A stretch of 64,000 bases of DNA from the NCBI GenBank assembly GCA_016296065.1, contig JAEDKA010000006.1:27488-91487 (forward strand). Reading direction: 5' to 3'. Under the pieces are notes generated by a model. That model saw only the letters and a list, made by a program, of their open reading frames with translations, did no database searches and was not told where the DNA came from. A program made the position numbers and the translations under genes. The stretch comes from Kiritimatiellia bacterium (GTDB lineage Bacteria; Verrucomicrobiota; Kiritimatiellia; RFP12; UBA1067). Of this stretch, positions 24,807 through 34,123 are shown one piece after another. Within the stretch, counting starts at the first letter, position 1; each line of letters starts with the position of its first letter.

Positions 24807-24837
24807 TCCTCTCCGTAACATCATGTTACAGAGAGGA
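24807..24837. terminator. Bidirectional hairpin between convergent operons
   Basis: TCCTCTCCGTAACA pairs with TGTTACAGAGAGGA across a 3-nt TCA loop, 14 bp with one mismatch. It lies between the end of the nuclease operon and the end of the GH43 gene. No T-run follows directly, so its terminator role is inferred from position. Confidence 0.5.
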
Positions 24838-24845
24838 GCATGAGT

Positions 24846-25850
24846 TTACAGTTCCGACGGATTCCACTCGGGGACCCAATCGCAGTACGGGATGCCGTCA
24901 TCGTCAAACCTAATCGGCATCCACACGTATCTGCTGTCGAGCTGGTTGTGCGGACGCCATATGTCGAACATCGCGATGAACGCGTCCGGCTTCCCCGCGA
25001 CAGGAAGGACAAACGTGGACTGCCCGCCCCAGGTCAGCTCCGGCCCCATCCCGTTGTTCGGATTGCGTCCGCGGCAGGGATTGCCGAGCCTCTCCCACGG
25101 TCCTGAAGGAGACTTCGCGCGGTAGAGCCGCGCCGTGTTAGGCGACCATCCAGAGCATCCGGAGCCGATGAGCCAGTACCATCCGCCGTGCTTGAACACA
25201 GCCGGCGCCTCCGTCTCGTCGTTCTCAAAGATGCGCGTGCTTTTCCCGGTGTAGTCGAGGTAGTCGTCCGTAAGCTCGTCGACATGCATCGTGCGGTTGT
25301 CCTCGGACGAGAAGAAATGGTACGCCTTCCCGTCGTCATCGACGAACACCGTCATGTCGCGGCTCATTGCGCCGTTCGGACGCAGCGTCTTGACGAGGAC
25401 GAACGGTCCCTCTGGGCGGTTTGCGAGCGCGATGCCCGTCTTGGCGGCGGAATACCCCTTCCCCTTGAGCTCCAGGTGGAAGAACATCACGTAGTTGCCG
25501 GTCTTCGCGTTGCGCACGACCTTCGGACGCTCTATGATGCATCCGGCGACAATCTCGCTCGCCGGATCCTGGGAGACCTTCAGCGCAATGCCGCGGTCCT
25601 CCCAATCGACAAGGTTCTTCGACTTGTACGCATGCACTCCGACCCACGCGGCGTTCCCCGCCTCGCCGTAGACCTTGTGCTCGCCGTACCACCAGTACTC
25701 GCCGCCGTCGTGCATCACTCCGCCGCCGTGCGCATTGATGACGTGTCCCGACGTGTCGCGCCAGAGGTCCCACGAACGGATGCCCCCCTCCGCCGAGGCG
25801 GAGAGGGCCAAAACCGCGAATAATGCCGCAGTGTATGTTCTGATGTTCAT
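24846..25850 (-). CDS. Secreted glycoside hydrolase family 43, galactanase-like
   Basis: A 334-residue enzyme with a cleavable signal (MNIRTYTAALFAVLALSASA). The five-bladed propeller begins VINAHGGGVMHDGGEYWWYGEHK, typical of GH43 exo-beta-1,3-galactanases and relatives. A candidate acid, Glu214, sits in TEAPAVFKHGG, and Gln277 in GGQSTFVLP. In that subgroup a Gln is reported to act in place of the usual base Asp. It would release galactose units from galactan side or main chains. It starts 13 nt after the giant protein gene at 25864, so the two form an operon. The exact substrate is inferred. Confidence 0.8.
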   Translation of the reverse strand: MNIRTYTAALFAVLALSASAEGGIRSWDLWRDTSGHVINAHGGGVMHDGGEYWWYGEHKVYGEAGNAAWVGVHAYKSKNLVDWEDRGIALKVSQDPASEIVAGCIIERPKVVRNAKTGNYVMFFHLELKGKGYSAAKTGIALANRPEGPFVLVKTLRPNGAMSRDMTVFVDDDGKAYHFFSSEDNRTMHVDELTDDYLDYTGKSTRIFENDETEAPAVFKHGGWYWLIGSGCSGWSPNTARLYRAKSPSGPWERLGNPCRGRNPNNGMGPELTWGGQSTFVLPVAGKPDAFIAMFDIWRPHNQLDSRYVWMPIRFDDDGIPYCDWVPEWNPSEL

Positions 25851-25863
25851 TTTTTACCCTGCT

Positions 25864-28800
25864 TTACTCGAGAACGATGTCGCCCCAGCTCTCGCACATG
25901 AGCTTCGCCTCCATCGGGATGTCGCTCACGAGGCCGGTGTTCTTGCTGAAGAAGTACGTGCGGAGCATCGTGTGCTCGCCCGCAGCGTCGGACGAGAGGA
26001 AGCCGACGTCGCCCTTGAGAGCGAGACCGCTCGCGCCCTTCGCGCCGACGATCGCCCACGGAATCTCCACGACAACCCTCACGCCGTTGCCGGTCATCGA
26101 AGCGGACGTCTTGACGCGTCCGTCAAGGACAACCGAATCGAACACGCGCGTCGACACGGGCGAGGAGTAGGTGCGCTTCGCGTCCGCCGCGGCGCCCTTT
26201 GCCTTCTCGCGCATCACGAGCGCGCGGGTCTGTCCGGAGATCGGCCCGACGAGCACGCGCACGTCGCCGTCGCGCACGTCGCCAGCCTCGGCGGAAGGAC
26301 GCAGCTGGATGTCGACCGCGTCGCCGCCCTTGAAGAGAAGCGTCACGTCGGTCGTGCCGTTCTTCCAGGTCGAGTCCGGATCGGTGACGTCCCACATCAC
26401 GAGAAGCGACTCGTCGTTCCAGCCGAGCCTGACGTCGGCCGCCTCGATCTGCCCAGGACGCGACACCGTAATCGGCGCGACCGCGGCGAGCTCCGCGGCA
26501 TCCTTGACGCGCTTGACGGAAAGCGACTTCGGACCCTTCTCCGCCGCTTCGCGCGCGGCGCGCTCGGCTGCCGCCTTCGCGAGCAGCGCGTCATCGACGT
26601 TGATGGCAACCGTCTTGAGTTGGCGCACGGACTCGAGTCCGTCGATCCTGACGACCATGCCCGCCTGGCTTGCGATGCCGCACGACATGCGCGCGACGCC
26701 GTCGTCCTGACGTCCAGCCCAGCCGCAGAAGTGCTCGCTGCCGCCCGTAAAGCCCTCGATGGGCATGGGCGCGAGCTGTTCCTCGGTGGCGGGAAGCCGC
26801 GGCGAGGGGATGCGTCCGTCCTTGAGGAACGCGCTGACGTAGAGTCCGTCCTCCGTGAGCCAGTAGTCCTCGCCGAGGTTGCCGCGGATCATGAACGTCG
26901 ACGGAGCGCCGTCCACGCCAGGGACGAATCCGCAGATCCTGAGGCAGCCGATGAGGAGTCCGGGCTGCGCCATCGGAGAGCCGTGGGAGCCGTGGACACT
27001 GTGGTAGCGGGAGGGATACTTCCAGAGCTCGCGCCCCGTTTTCGCGTCGAAGCCGAGAATCCAGACGCTCTCCTTGCCGGCGACGTTCCTGTGGGCGAAG
27101 GCGATCACCTTGTCCGTTCCGGGAACGGGGGTCGACTCCATGAGCGACCACTCGTCCGCAAGCGGAACGCGCGACCAGCTGTCCTTCGTGTAGACCGGCG
27201 CGCCGTCCTTAGTGTACGACGCGGGGCGGATGCGCCACGTTCCGCGCTCGTTGCGGAGCGCCGCGGCGTATATCGAGAAGTCGGTGGGATTTGCTCGCCT
27301 GTACCAGCCCTTGCCGTCCATGCACGGGATGCCGGGCTTGCCGAACTCGCAGCGGGTGCCGACCGGCGTCTTCTCCCTCGCAGGGAATATCGTGCACTCG
27401 GAGCGCTGCACGAGTTCGTCGCCGTTGAGGTCGGTCCACGCGAGGACGTCCGCCGGATCGCAGTCCGCAAACTGGCCCTTCGCGGGCTTCACGATCTGCG
27501 CGTTGTACTCTCCGCCGAAGCCCTGCTGGATGTTCGCGATGTCGGCGATGGCGGCGACGGTCTTCCACGAGCCGGACTTCTCGTCGCGCATGCACACGAC
27601 GAAGGCGCAGCCGTAGTCTCCGCCGGAGACGAGGTACTCGCGGCGCTTTCCGGAGGCGGACGAGAAGAACATGTGTCCGTTGCCGTCGAGCCTCGGCGCG
27701 GGGTCGCCCTCCGCAGAACCTATCTTCGACGCGTCGGGCGTCTGGATGAGTTCGGCGACGCGCCAGCCGCGCTTGCCCTCGAAGCGGATCTCGTTGCCCT
27801 CGGCGTAGGCGCACGTCGGGTCGCTGTCGTGGAGGAACGTGTTGGACGCGCAGTATCCGGTCGTGCCCACGTAGTCGCGCGCGAACGATCCGTCCGGATT
27901 CCACACCGACATGCGGCGCGGACGGTTGGAGTTCTCAGTCACCCACACGAAGCCCTTAGCGTCGACCGCGACGGAGCTGCCAGCGTAGATGCCGTCCTTC
28001 TCGAAGTGGCCCTGCGAGGGGCGCCCGCCCTTCTTGCCGAACGTGACGGCTAGGCGTCCGTCGGCCGTGTACTTCTTGACCTGCGAGTCGGGTCCGTTGT
28101 CCAGCACGTTGAACGCGCCGTCCGCGTCGATGGCGAGCGCGCTGGCGACGCCGATTCCCTCGAGCTTCGGCACGGAGACCTTCACTCCTTCCTTGAGAGG
28201 CAGTGCGCAGAGGACATTGCCATGGAAGTACCAGAGCACGTCGCCGGAGAGGACGCAGGAGAAATTGCCGGAGAACTCGGGCTTCGCGGGCAATGCGCCG
28301 CGGAACCGGACGGCGGCGGTCTCTGCGTCGCACACCACCACTGTTCCGTCACCCTGCACGAGCGCGAACGCGCCCTCGTCGGCCGAAAGCCCGACAACCT
28401 TCGCGCGCTTGAGCGCGCCCTCTCCGAGAAGCGCCTCAAGCGAAAGCGGCATCGGGAGCTCCTTGCCGTCCTGCACGAACGGCGCGAAGGCGCCAGTCTT
28501 CGCGTCGAGGCGGAGAAGAAGCTCGCCCATGGTGTTCCAGTCGTTCGGAACCGAGTAGGCCCAGCGCGCGTTGGCGGACGCGACTGACGAGCCGCGCACG
28601 TTGCCCCACTTCTTGAGTCCGTCGGCTCCGATTCCGATCGTCCCCGATCCGCCTTCAGCGAAATCGCACCAGACGACCATTCCGTCGCCGGACTTGGAGA
28701 CAACGCGCATGAAGGAGTGGTCAGCTCCCCACGCGCCCGATCCGTCGACCGTGCCCCAGGGCGGCGTGCCGGGATTGTAGAAGCAGCGCTCGTATGTTCC

Positions 28801-29859
28801 GTGGAGAGGCTTGCCGAGAACGAGCGGACGCGCCGTGTAGACACCAGGCCTTACAGCCTCGCCGTCGTCGTCAAGTCCGTCCCAGCGCACCGTAATCCTG
28901 CGCTTGCCGCCCTCGGACGACTCGGTGTAGAGTTCGACGTCCGCGCCGCCGACAAGGTTCCTGACGCGGCGCCCCTCGGCGTCGTCGATCGCGACGGTGA
29001 GAAGCGAGGCCGGCTCCTCGACCTCGAACGAGAAGGCGATCGCGCCCTTCGAGACGGGAACGTCGGGAACGTAGCGGCGCGGTGTCTTGACGCTCTCGCC
29101 GACGAGCTTGAGGTCGCCCCAGGCGTCCTTGGCGGTCCAGTAGAACTCGCGCGAGAGCTTGCCGGGCTGCATGTTGTCGACGCAGCGGTGCTCGGGGAAT
29201 GTCTTGCCGGAGGGATCACTCCAGAGGAACTCCATGCCGACGCGGATCACCTTGCCGAGCTCGCCCTTGGTGCGCAGCGCGGACCACGGAATGCGCAGCT
29301 CGTGCACGAAGCCGCGTCCGTCCTCCGAGACCTTGTACGCCGACGCGAAGCCCTTGCCGAGCTCGGGAGAGCCGTCGTTGTTGTACAGCACGAATTCGTC
29401 GAAGCGCTTGGGATTCCAGAGGTCCTTTGCGTCCATCGCGTCAAAACCAAGCGCCGGGACCTTCCCGTCGTAGAGCCACGTCGTAGTCCAGAACGCGTTT
29501 TCGCCCGCGAGGATGCGCAGCTGCTCCGCGTCCGCGACCCATCCGCGGCTCGGGTCGAACGCGGGGTTTATCTTGCTGCCGAGCGGAGACGGATCGCGCC
29601 ACACGAAGAGCATGTAGAGGTTGGTCTCGTCCCACATCGCGCTGGTGCGGACGGAATACGTGTCCTTCACCGACGTGTCGCGGTAGCTCTGGATCTCGCC
29701 GGAGCGGTCCCATTCGGACGCGTCGCCGTCGATCTTCACCCCGCCCTTCGCTGGCACGGCGAAGAAGCCTTCGTTCTGGGTCTGGAACCCTACCATGTTC
29801 TCGGCCGCGCCGAGCGACAGCCCGGCAAGCAGAGTCACGCCTAATGACAGCATTCTCAT
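25864..29859 (-). CDS. Giant secreted multidomain protein, paralogue A
   Basis: A 1331-residue exported protein (signal MRMLSLGVTLLAGLSLGAA). Domains in order: a CBM9/DOMON-like sugar-binding module (VKIDGDASEWDRSG, about 40-250), an Ig-like FlgD-type segment (DGLDDDGEAVRPGVYTA, about 275-345), a long NHL/propeller-like region with repeated NPDGSFA/DAKGFVWVTENSNRP motifs, and a second CBM9-like module at the C-terminus. It is homologous over its whole length to the protein at 30100. No catalytic family was recognised. Its promoter carries the shared operator, and GH43 follows it. It may be an unclassified carbohydrate-active enzyme or a binding protein. Confidence 0.75.
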   Translation of the reverse strand: MRMLSLGVTLLAGLSLGAAENMVGFQTQNEGFFAVPAKGGVKIDGDASEWDRSGEIQSYRDTSVKDTYSVRTSAMWDETNLYMLFVWRDPSPLGSKINPAFDPSRGWVADAEQLRILAGENAFWTTTWLYDGKVPALGFDAMDAKDLWNPKRFDEFVLYNNDGSPELGKGFASAYKVSEDGRGFVHELRIPWSALRTKGELGKVIRVGMEFLWSDPSGKTFPEHRCVDNMQPGKLSREFYWTAKDAWGDLKLVGESVKTPRRYVPDVPVSKGAIAFSFEVEEPASLLTVAIDDAEGRRVRNLVGGADVELYTESSEGGKRRITVRWDGLDDDGEAVRPGVYTARPLVLGKPLHGTYERCFYNPGTPPWGTVDGSGAWGADHSFMRVVSKSGDGMVVWCDFAEGGSGTIGIGADGLKKWGNVRGSSVASANARWAYSVPNDWNTMGELLLRLDAKTGAFAPFVQDGKELPMPLSLEALLGEGALKRAKVVGLSADEGAFALVQGDGTVVVCDAETAAVRFRGALPAKPEFSGNFSCVLSGDVLWYFHGNVLCALPLKEGVKVSVPKLEGIGVASALAIDADGAFNVLDNGPDSQVKKYTADGRLAVTFGKKGGRPSQGHFEKDGIYAGSSVAVDAKGFVWVTENSNRPRRMSVWNPDGSFARDYVGTTGYCASNTFLHDSDPTCAYAEGNEIRFEGKRGWRVAELIQTPDASKIGSAEGDPAPRLDGNGHMFFSSASGKRREYLVSGGDYGCAFVVCMRDEKSGSWKTVAAIADIANIQQGFGGEYNAQIVKPAKGQFADCDPADVLAWTDLNGDELVQRSECTIFPAREKTPVGTRCEFGKPGIPCMDGKGWYRRANPTDFSIYAAALRNERGTWRIRPASYTKDGAPVYTKDSWSRVPLADEWSLMESTPVPGTDKVIAFAHRNVAGKESVWILGFDAKTGRELWKYPSRYHSVHGSHGSPMAQPGLLIGCLRICGFVPGVDGAPSTFMIRGNLGEDYWLTEDGLYVSAFLKDGRIPSPRLPATEEQLAPMPIEGFTGGSEHFCGWAGRQDDGVARMSCGIASQAGMVVRIDGLESVRQLKTVAINVDDALLAKAAAERAAREAAEKGPKSLSVKRVKDAAELAAVAPITVSRPGQIEAADVRLGWNDESLLVMWDVTDPDSTWKNGTTDVTLLFKGGDAVDIQLRPSAEAGDVRDGDVRVLVGPISGQTRALVMREKAKGAAADAKRTYSSPVSTRVFDSVVLDGRVKTSASMTGNGVRVVVEIPWAIVGAKGASGLALKGDVGFLSSDAAGEHTMLRTYFFSKNTGLVSDIPMEAKLMCESWGDIVLE

Positions 29860-29950
29860 GATTTATCTCCGTTATTCGCCGGAAACCCACCATATGCACG
29901 GCACCCGCCGTATAGCACGAGGTGAAGCCCCCTATCCAATCATCGCCTAA

Positions 29951-29959
29951 ATTCTACCA
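29951..29959 (-). promoter_or_regulatory. Extended -10 promoter of paralogue A-GH43 operon
   Basis: TGGTAGAAT on the minus strand, about 92 nt before the start codon. The shared operator ends exactly 23 nt upstream of the hexamer. Confidence 0.65.
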
Positions 29960-29978
29960 TTATTCCGCGCAGGATGCC

Positions 29979-30000
29979 ACCCCCACCGACAGGGGGGATG
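29979..30000 (-). promoter_or_regulatory. Shared operator, copy 1
   Basis: The minus strand reads CATCCCCCCTGTCGGTGGGG plus GT. The same sequence stands at 44248-44270 and, with small changes, at 41809-41830, always with 23 nt between its last G and the -10 hexamer. It also lies about 60 nt upstream of the divergent promoter at 30060 and may serve both. Confidence 0.7.
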
Positions 30001-30059
30001 CACCCGGCACGACCGCGAAACTTTATTGCGCAAACGGAATATACCGGGTGATGTTCCCG

Positions 30060-30068
30060 TGGTATAAT
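30060..30068 (+). promoter_or_regulatory. Extended -10 promoter of paralogue B-GH16 operon
   Basis: TGGTATAAT, followed by a 32-nt leader with AAGGAG (about 30088-30093) before the ATG at 30100. Confidence 0.65.
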
Positions 30069-30099
30069 TTCCGAAATTGCACTAAACAAGGAGTCCCTA

Positions 30100-33000
30100 A
30101 TGTCAGTCCGAACGATCACAGCTCTCGCCTCCGCGGCCGCATTCGCAGCCCAGCTCTACGCCGCCGAAGGCAACATGTACGGCAACCAGACCCAGAACGA
30201 GGGGCTCTGCGTCGTCCCGCGCACGCAGTCCGTGGCGATCGACGGGGACTTCTCCGACTGGGACCTCTCCGGGCAGATCTGGAGCTTTGCGGACTGGGAC
30301 TCGCGCGACACGTTCTCCGTAAGGTCCGCTGCGATGTGGGACGAAGACGGACTCTACCTCGCCTTCGACTGGCGCGATCCGCTGCCCCTCAACTCCAAGG
30401 TCAACCCGCTCGAGAACAGGGACAAGGGCTGGCAGACGGACGCCATACAGCTGCGCTCGCTCACGCCGGACGGCCTCGGCGTGTGGATAACGATCTGGGG
30501 CTTCGAGGGCGACAAGCCCGCGCTCGACGTGGAGTACTGGGACTTCGACAGCAAGCGCGACACGTCGTCCCTGCACAGGCTCTTCTACACCGGCAAGCCT
30601 GGCGAATGGGAACTCGGCGGAGGAGTCGCGATCGCCTACAGGGCGGCGGCAGACGGACGCGGCTTCACGCAGGAGTGCCGCATTCCGTGGTCCGTCTTCC
30701 AGCCCGAGGCGGCGAAACCCTCCGCCACCGCAGGCGACGTGATGAAGCTCGGCCTCGAATTCTACTGGGCCGCCCCCGCGGGCAGCGGGTGGCCGCTCCA
30801 CTCCTACAAGGACAACCTCCAGCCGGGCGTGCTCACGCGCGAGTTCTTCTGGACCGCAAAGCAGGCCTGGGGCGACGCGACGCTACTCGCGAAGGGCCCT
30901 GCCGAGAAGCGCGTCTACAGGCGCAAGATCATCAAGCCAGAGGGCACGATCCGCGTGCGCGCCGAGATCCCCGCCGGCAGCGAGTTCTTCACCGTCGCGC
31001 TCAACGACCACGACGGACGCCGCGTGCGCAACATCGCGGGCGGATACCGCACCGAGGACTTCGCCGTCGGAGAGAAGGACGGACGCACGGTCGTCGAGGT
31101 GATGTGGGACGGAACGGACGAAACAGGAAAGCTCGTCGCAGATGGCGACTACACCGTCGCCGCGCTCGGCTCCGGACAGGTCGACGGCTGGTGGGAGACG
31201 ACATTCTACAATCCCGGCCACCCCGTCTGGGAGACCGGCGACGGCCGCGGCGCATGGGGCGCGGACCACGCACCCGTCTCGCGCGCCGCCTCCGCAGGCA
31301 CCAACATCGTCTTCGCCAGCGCCTTCGCCGAGGGCGGATACGCCACCTTTGCCGTGAATCCTGACGGACGCAAGATATGGAGCGAGAAGCGCGGCTCCTA
31401 TGTTCTCGCCGCAAGCTCGCGCCATGTCTTCATCTCGCCGAACGACTGGGGCAAGACGACCGACCAGTTCGCGCGTCTCGACGCCGCCACCGGAGCCTAC
31501 CTCCCCTTCAGGGACGGAGGGGAAATGCCCATGCGATTCGGAGACTTCCTCGGCCTGCCCGCAGGCGAGAAGCCGCCGCGCATCTTCGCCCTCGCCGCGA
31601 CGGAAACGACGCTAGCCGCCCTTCTCGGCGACGGCACCATCCGCCTCTTCGACGCCGAAACGGGCGCGGCGGGACGCATCTACCGCCTCGACGACCTCGC
31701 CAAGGCGGGCAGACCGGTTCCGACTGGACTCACAGGTCGACCGGTCGACTTCCCTGTTCCGCTGGCCCTCGACGCGACGTCGCTGTACTTCGTCTCTGGC
31801 CGCGACGTCTGCCGCCTCGACCTCGCCTCGGGCACCTCCGCGAAACTCTCCCTCGGCGACACGCTCGGCGCGCCCGTAGCACTCGCGCTCGGACCCGACG
31901 GCTCGCTCTACGTTTCCGACAACGGACCCGACTGCCGCATCAAGCGCTTCGACGCCGCAGGCAAACCCGCCGGCGCCTTCGGACGCAAAGGCGGCCGCGC
32001 CAGGGCTGGACGGTTCGACCGCGACGGAGTGCGCGAAGCCACCGGCATCGCCGTCGACGCGGAGGGACGCGTGTGGGCCGCGGAGAACCAGCGCAGCCCG
32101 CGCCGCATCTCGGTCTGGAAGCCCGACGGCGCCTTCGAGCGCGAATTCATCGGCAACTCAGGATACGCCGGCGAATTCACCTTCATCCACGCCGACCGTC
32201 CCGACCGCGCCTTCGCGGAGATGAACGAAATAGAGGTCGATCCGGCGACCGGCGGATGGAAGGTGCTCGGCACGATGTACAACCCCGACCCCGCAAAGGG
32301 CGCCGCCATCATGCCCGGACACACCCCCTTCCACACTGGCGACGTCTTCTGCTCGTCCGCCTCGGGCGCTGAGCGCGAATACTTCAGCGCCGCCGGCTGG
32401 GACCGCAAATCCTCGTTCCTCATGCTGATGCGCACCGGCGAGGGCGCATGGGAGCCCGTCGCCGGAATCACGACCGTCGGGTACCTCCGCAGCGCACTCA
32501 AGGACAATCCTTCCGCGTGGGCAAATCGCGACGAGAAGGATTCCGTCCTCTGGAACGACTTCAACAACGACGGCTACGTGCAGCCCGACGAGTGCGAGAT
32601 CCCCGAAGACGGCGAAGGCAGGTCGCTCGCGTTCAACGCGCTCGGCGGAATCCCGACGGACACCGAAGACCTCGGCTTCTTCGTCTCCGCAACCGAGCCC
32701 AAGTCGCGCCGCCACACCTGGGGACGTCTCATTCCCGTCTCCTTCAGGGACGGCGGACGCCCGGTATATTCGCTCAAGGGATACAGACCGTACGACAACC
32801 CCGGCTTCGAACCGTCCGACGCAGCGACATCAATCCCGGGGAAGGACCTCGTCGTCGGATTCTTCCGCAACGGAAGCCACGCCTATGTCGCCGGCTGGCG
32901 CAAGTCGACGGGTGAGGTGCTCTGGCGCTACGACTCGCCGTTCCATCAGGTGCACGGATCGCACAACGCGCCGATGCCGCGCCCTGGACTCCTCATCGGA

Positions 33001-34101
33001 TGCCTTAAGATCCTCGGCTACGCCAAGGGCTGCGGAGACGCCGACGTCGTGATGATACGCGGCAACCTCGGCGAGGACTACTTCCTTACGACGGATGGAC
33101 TCTACGTCAACCGCCTCACGAAGGACAACCGCCTGCCTGGTCCGCTCATGCCGTCCGATCCCGACGTCCTGAGGAAGACCTCGTTCGCGACGCTCAACGG
33201 ACGCGGCGAGCCCTTCAGCGGCGCCTTCGCGCGCCAGCGCGACGGGAAAATGCGCGCCTCGGGACCAATCCCCGCCAACCAGGGCGGCAACATCATCCGC
33301 ATAGACGGACTCGAGACGATCCGCCGCGCTCCGTCCACCACGATCTCCGTCACGACCGCCGACCTCGCGAAGGCCGAGTCGGACAACCTCCGCCGCGCCC
33401 TCGCGCTCGCGAAGCCAGTAGAGCCTATCAAGGTCGCGAAGGCCGCGCTCTCCGCCGACGGCTCGCCCGACTTCGGCAAGGCGCCTCGCGCCGAGATCCG
33501 CAGCGAGGGGCAGTCCGTACACGCCGACTTCAAGGCCTCCTACGACGCCGAGCGCCTGTATCTGCGCTGGGATGTGTTCGGCGACGATTCGCCGTGGAAG
33601 AACACGGGCAAGGACTGGCGGCTCCTCTTCAAGACGGGCGATTCCGTCGACATGCAGCTCTCGGCGTCGGCCAACAAGGGACAGGATCCGGCCGACGGCG
33701 ATCTCCGCCTGATGGTCGCGCCGTTCGGCGACGGAACCGCGGTAGTCCTTATGCGTCCGCGCGCAGCCGGCGCGACGGCTGCGGAGGGATACACCTTCAA
33801 CTCGCCCGTGCAGAGCGTCCGCTTCGACAGCGTGACGCGGCTCGCCGCGAAGCCGTCCGTGAAGCTGCGCGACAACGGCGTCACAGTCGATCTCGCCGTC
33901 ACCTGGAAGGAGCTCGGCCTCGCGGCTCCCGCGGCGGGCGCGAACTGGCGCGGCGACGCGGGCGTGATCGCGTCCGATCCCGCCGGAACCGTCAACGTCG
34001 CGCGCATCTACCGCGCCAACAAGCACACCAACCTCGTGAACGACCAGCCCGGTGAGGCGATGCTCAAACCCGCGGGCTGGAGCGGCGTCGTATTTGAATA
34101 A
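30100..34101 (+). CDS. Giant secreted multidomain protein, paralogue B
   Basis: A 1333-residue exported protein (signal MSVRTITALASAAAFAAQLYA). Same domain order as paralogue A: N-terminal CBM9/DOMON-like module (VAIDGDFSDWDLSG), Ig-like segment (DGTDETGKLVADGDYTV), central propeller-like region (KPDGAFEREFIGNSGYAG), and a C-terminal CBM9-like module (WKNTGKDWRLLFKTGDSVDMQLSA). The closest shared stretch, VHGSHNAPMPRPGLLIGCLKI, is nearly the same in paralogue A (VHGSHGSPMAQPGLLIGCLRI), so that region may be functional. It heads an operon with GH16 and is divergent from paralogue A. Catalytic role not known. Confidence 0.75.
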   Translation: MSVRTITALASAAAFAAQLYAAEGNMYGNQTQNEGLCVVPRTQSVAIDGDFSDWDLSGQIWSFADWDSRDTFSVRSAAMWDEDGLYLAFDWRDPLPLNSKVNPLENRDKGWQTDAIQLRSLTPDGLGVWITIWGFEGDKPALDVEYWDFDSKRDTSSLHRLFYTGKPGEWELGGGVAIAYRAAADGRGFTQECRIPWSVFQPEAAKPSATAGDVMKLGLEFYWAAPAGSGWPLHSYKDNLQPGVLTREFFWTAKQAWGDATLLAKGPAEKRVYRRKIIKPEGTIRVRAEIPAGSEFFTVALNDHDGRRVRNIAGGYRTEDFAVGEKDGRTVVEVMWDGTDETGKLVADGDYTVAALGSGQVDGWWETTFYNPGHPVWETGDGRGAWGADHAPVSRAASAGTNIVFASAFAEGGYATFAVNPDGRKIWSEKRGSYVLAASSRHVFISPNDWGKTTDQFARLDAATGAYLPFRDGGEMPMRFGDFLGLPAGEKPPRIFALAATETTLAALLGDGTIRLFDAETGAAGRIYRLDDLAKAGRPVPTGLTGRPVDFPVPLALDATSLYFVSGRDVCRLDLASGTSAKLSLGDTLGAPVALALGPDGSLYVSDNGPDCRIKRFDAAGKPAGAFGRKGGRARAGRFDRDGVREATGIAVDAEGRVWAAENQRSPRRISVWKPDGAFEREFIGNSGYAGEFTFIHADRPDRAFAEMNEIEVDPATGGWKVLGTMYNPDPAKGAAIMPGHTPFHTGDVFCSSASGAEREYFSAAGWDRKSSFLMLMRTGEGAWEPVAGITTVGYLRSALKDNPSAWANRDEKDSVLWNDFNNDGYVQPDECEIPEDGEGRSLAFNALGGIPTDTEDLGFFVSATEPKSRRHTWGRLIPVSFRDGGRPVYSLKGYRPYDNPGFEPSDAATSIPGKDLVVGFFRNGSHAYVAGWRKSTGEVLWRYDSPFHQVHGSHNAPMPRPGLLIGCLKILGYAKGCGDADVVMIRGNLGEDYFLTTDGLYVNRLTKDNRLPGPLMPSDPDVLRKTSFATLNGRGEPFSGAFARQRDGKMRASGPIPANQGGNIIRIDGLETIRRAPSTTISVTTADLAKAESDNLRRALALAKPVEPIKVAKAALSADGSPDFGKAPRAEIRSEGQSVHADFKASYDAERLYLRWDVFGDDSPWKNTGKDWRLLFKTGDSVDMQLSASANKGQDPADGDLRLMVAPFGDGTAVVLMRPRAAGATAAEGYTFNSPVQSVRFDSVTRLAAKPSVKLRDNGVTVDLAVTWKELGLAAPAAGANWRGDAGVIASDPAGTVNVARIYRANKHTNLVNDQPGEAMLKPAGWSGVVFE

Positions 34102-34123
34102 ACAGCAAGGGACAGGAACCGTC

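Noticed and set aside
25675..28053. 792-codon open frame opposite GH43 and giant protein A
   Set aside because: Antisense frame kept open by high GC and codon bias of the real genes; no domain, no ribosome site.
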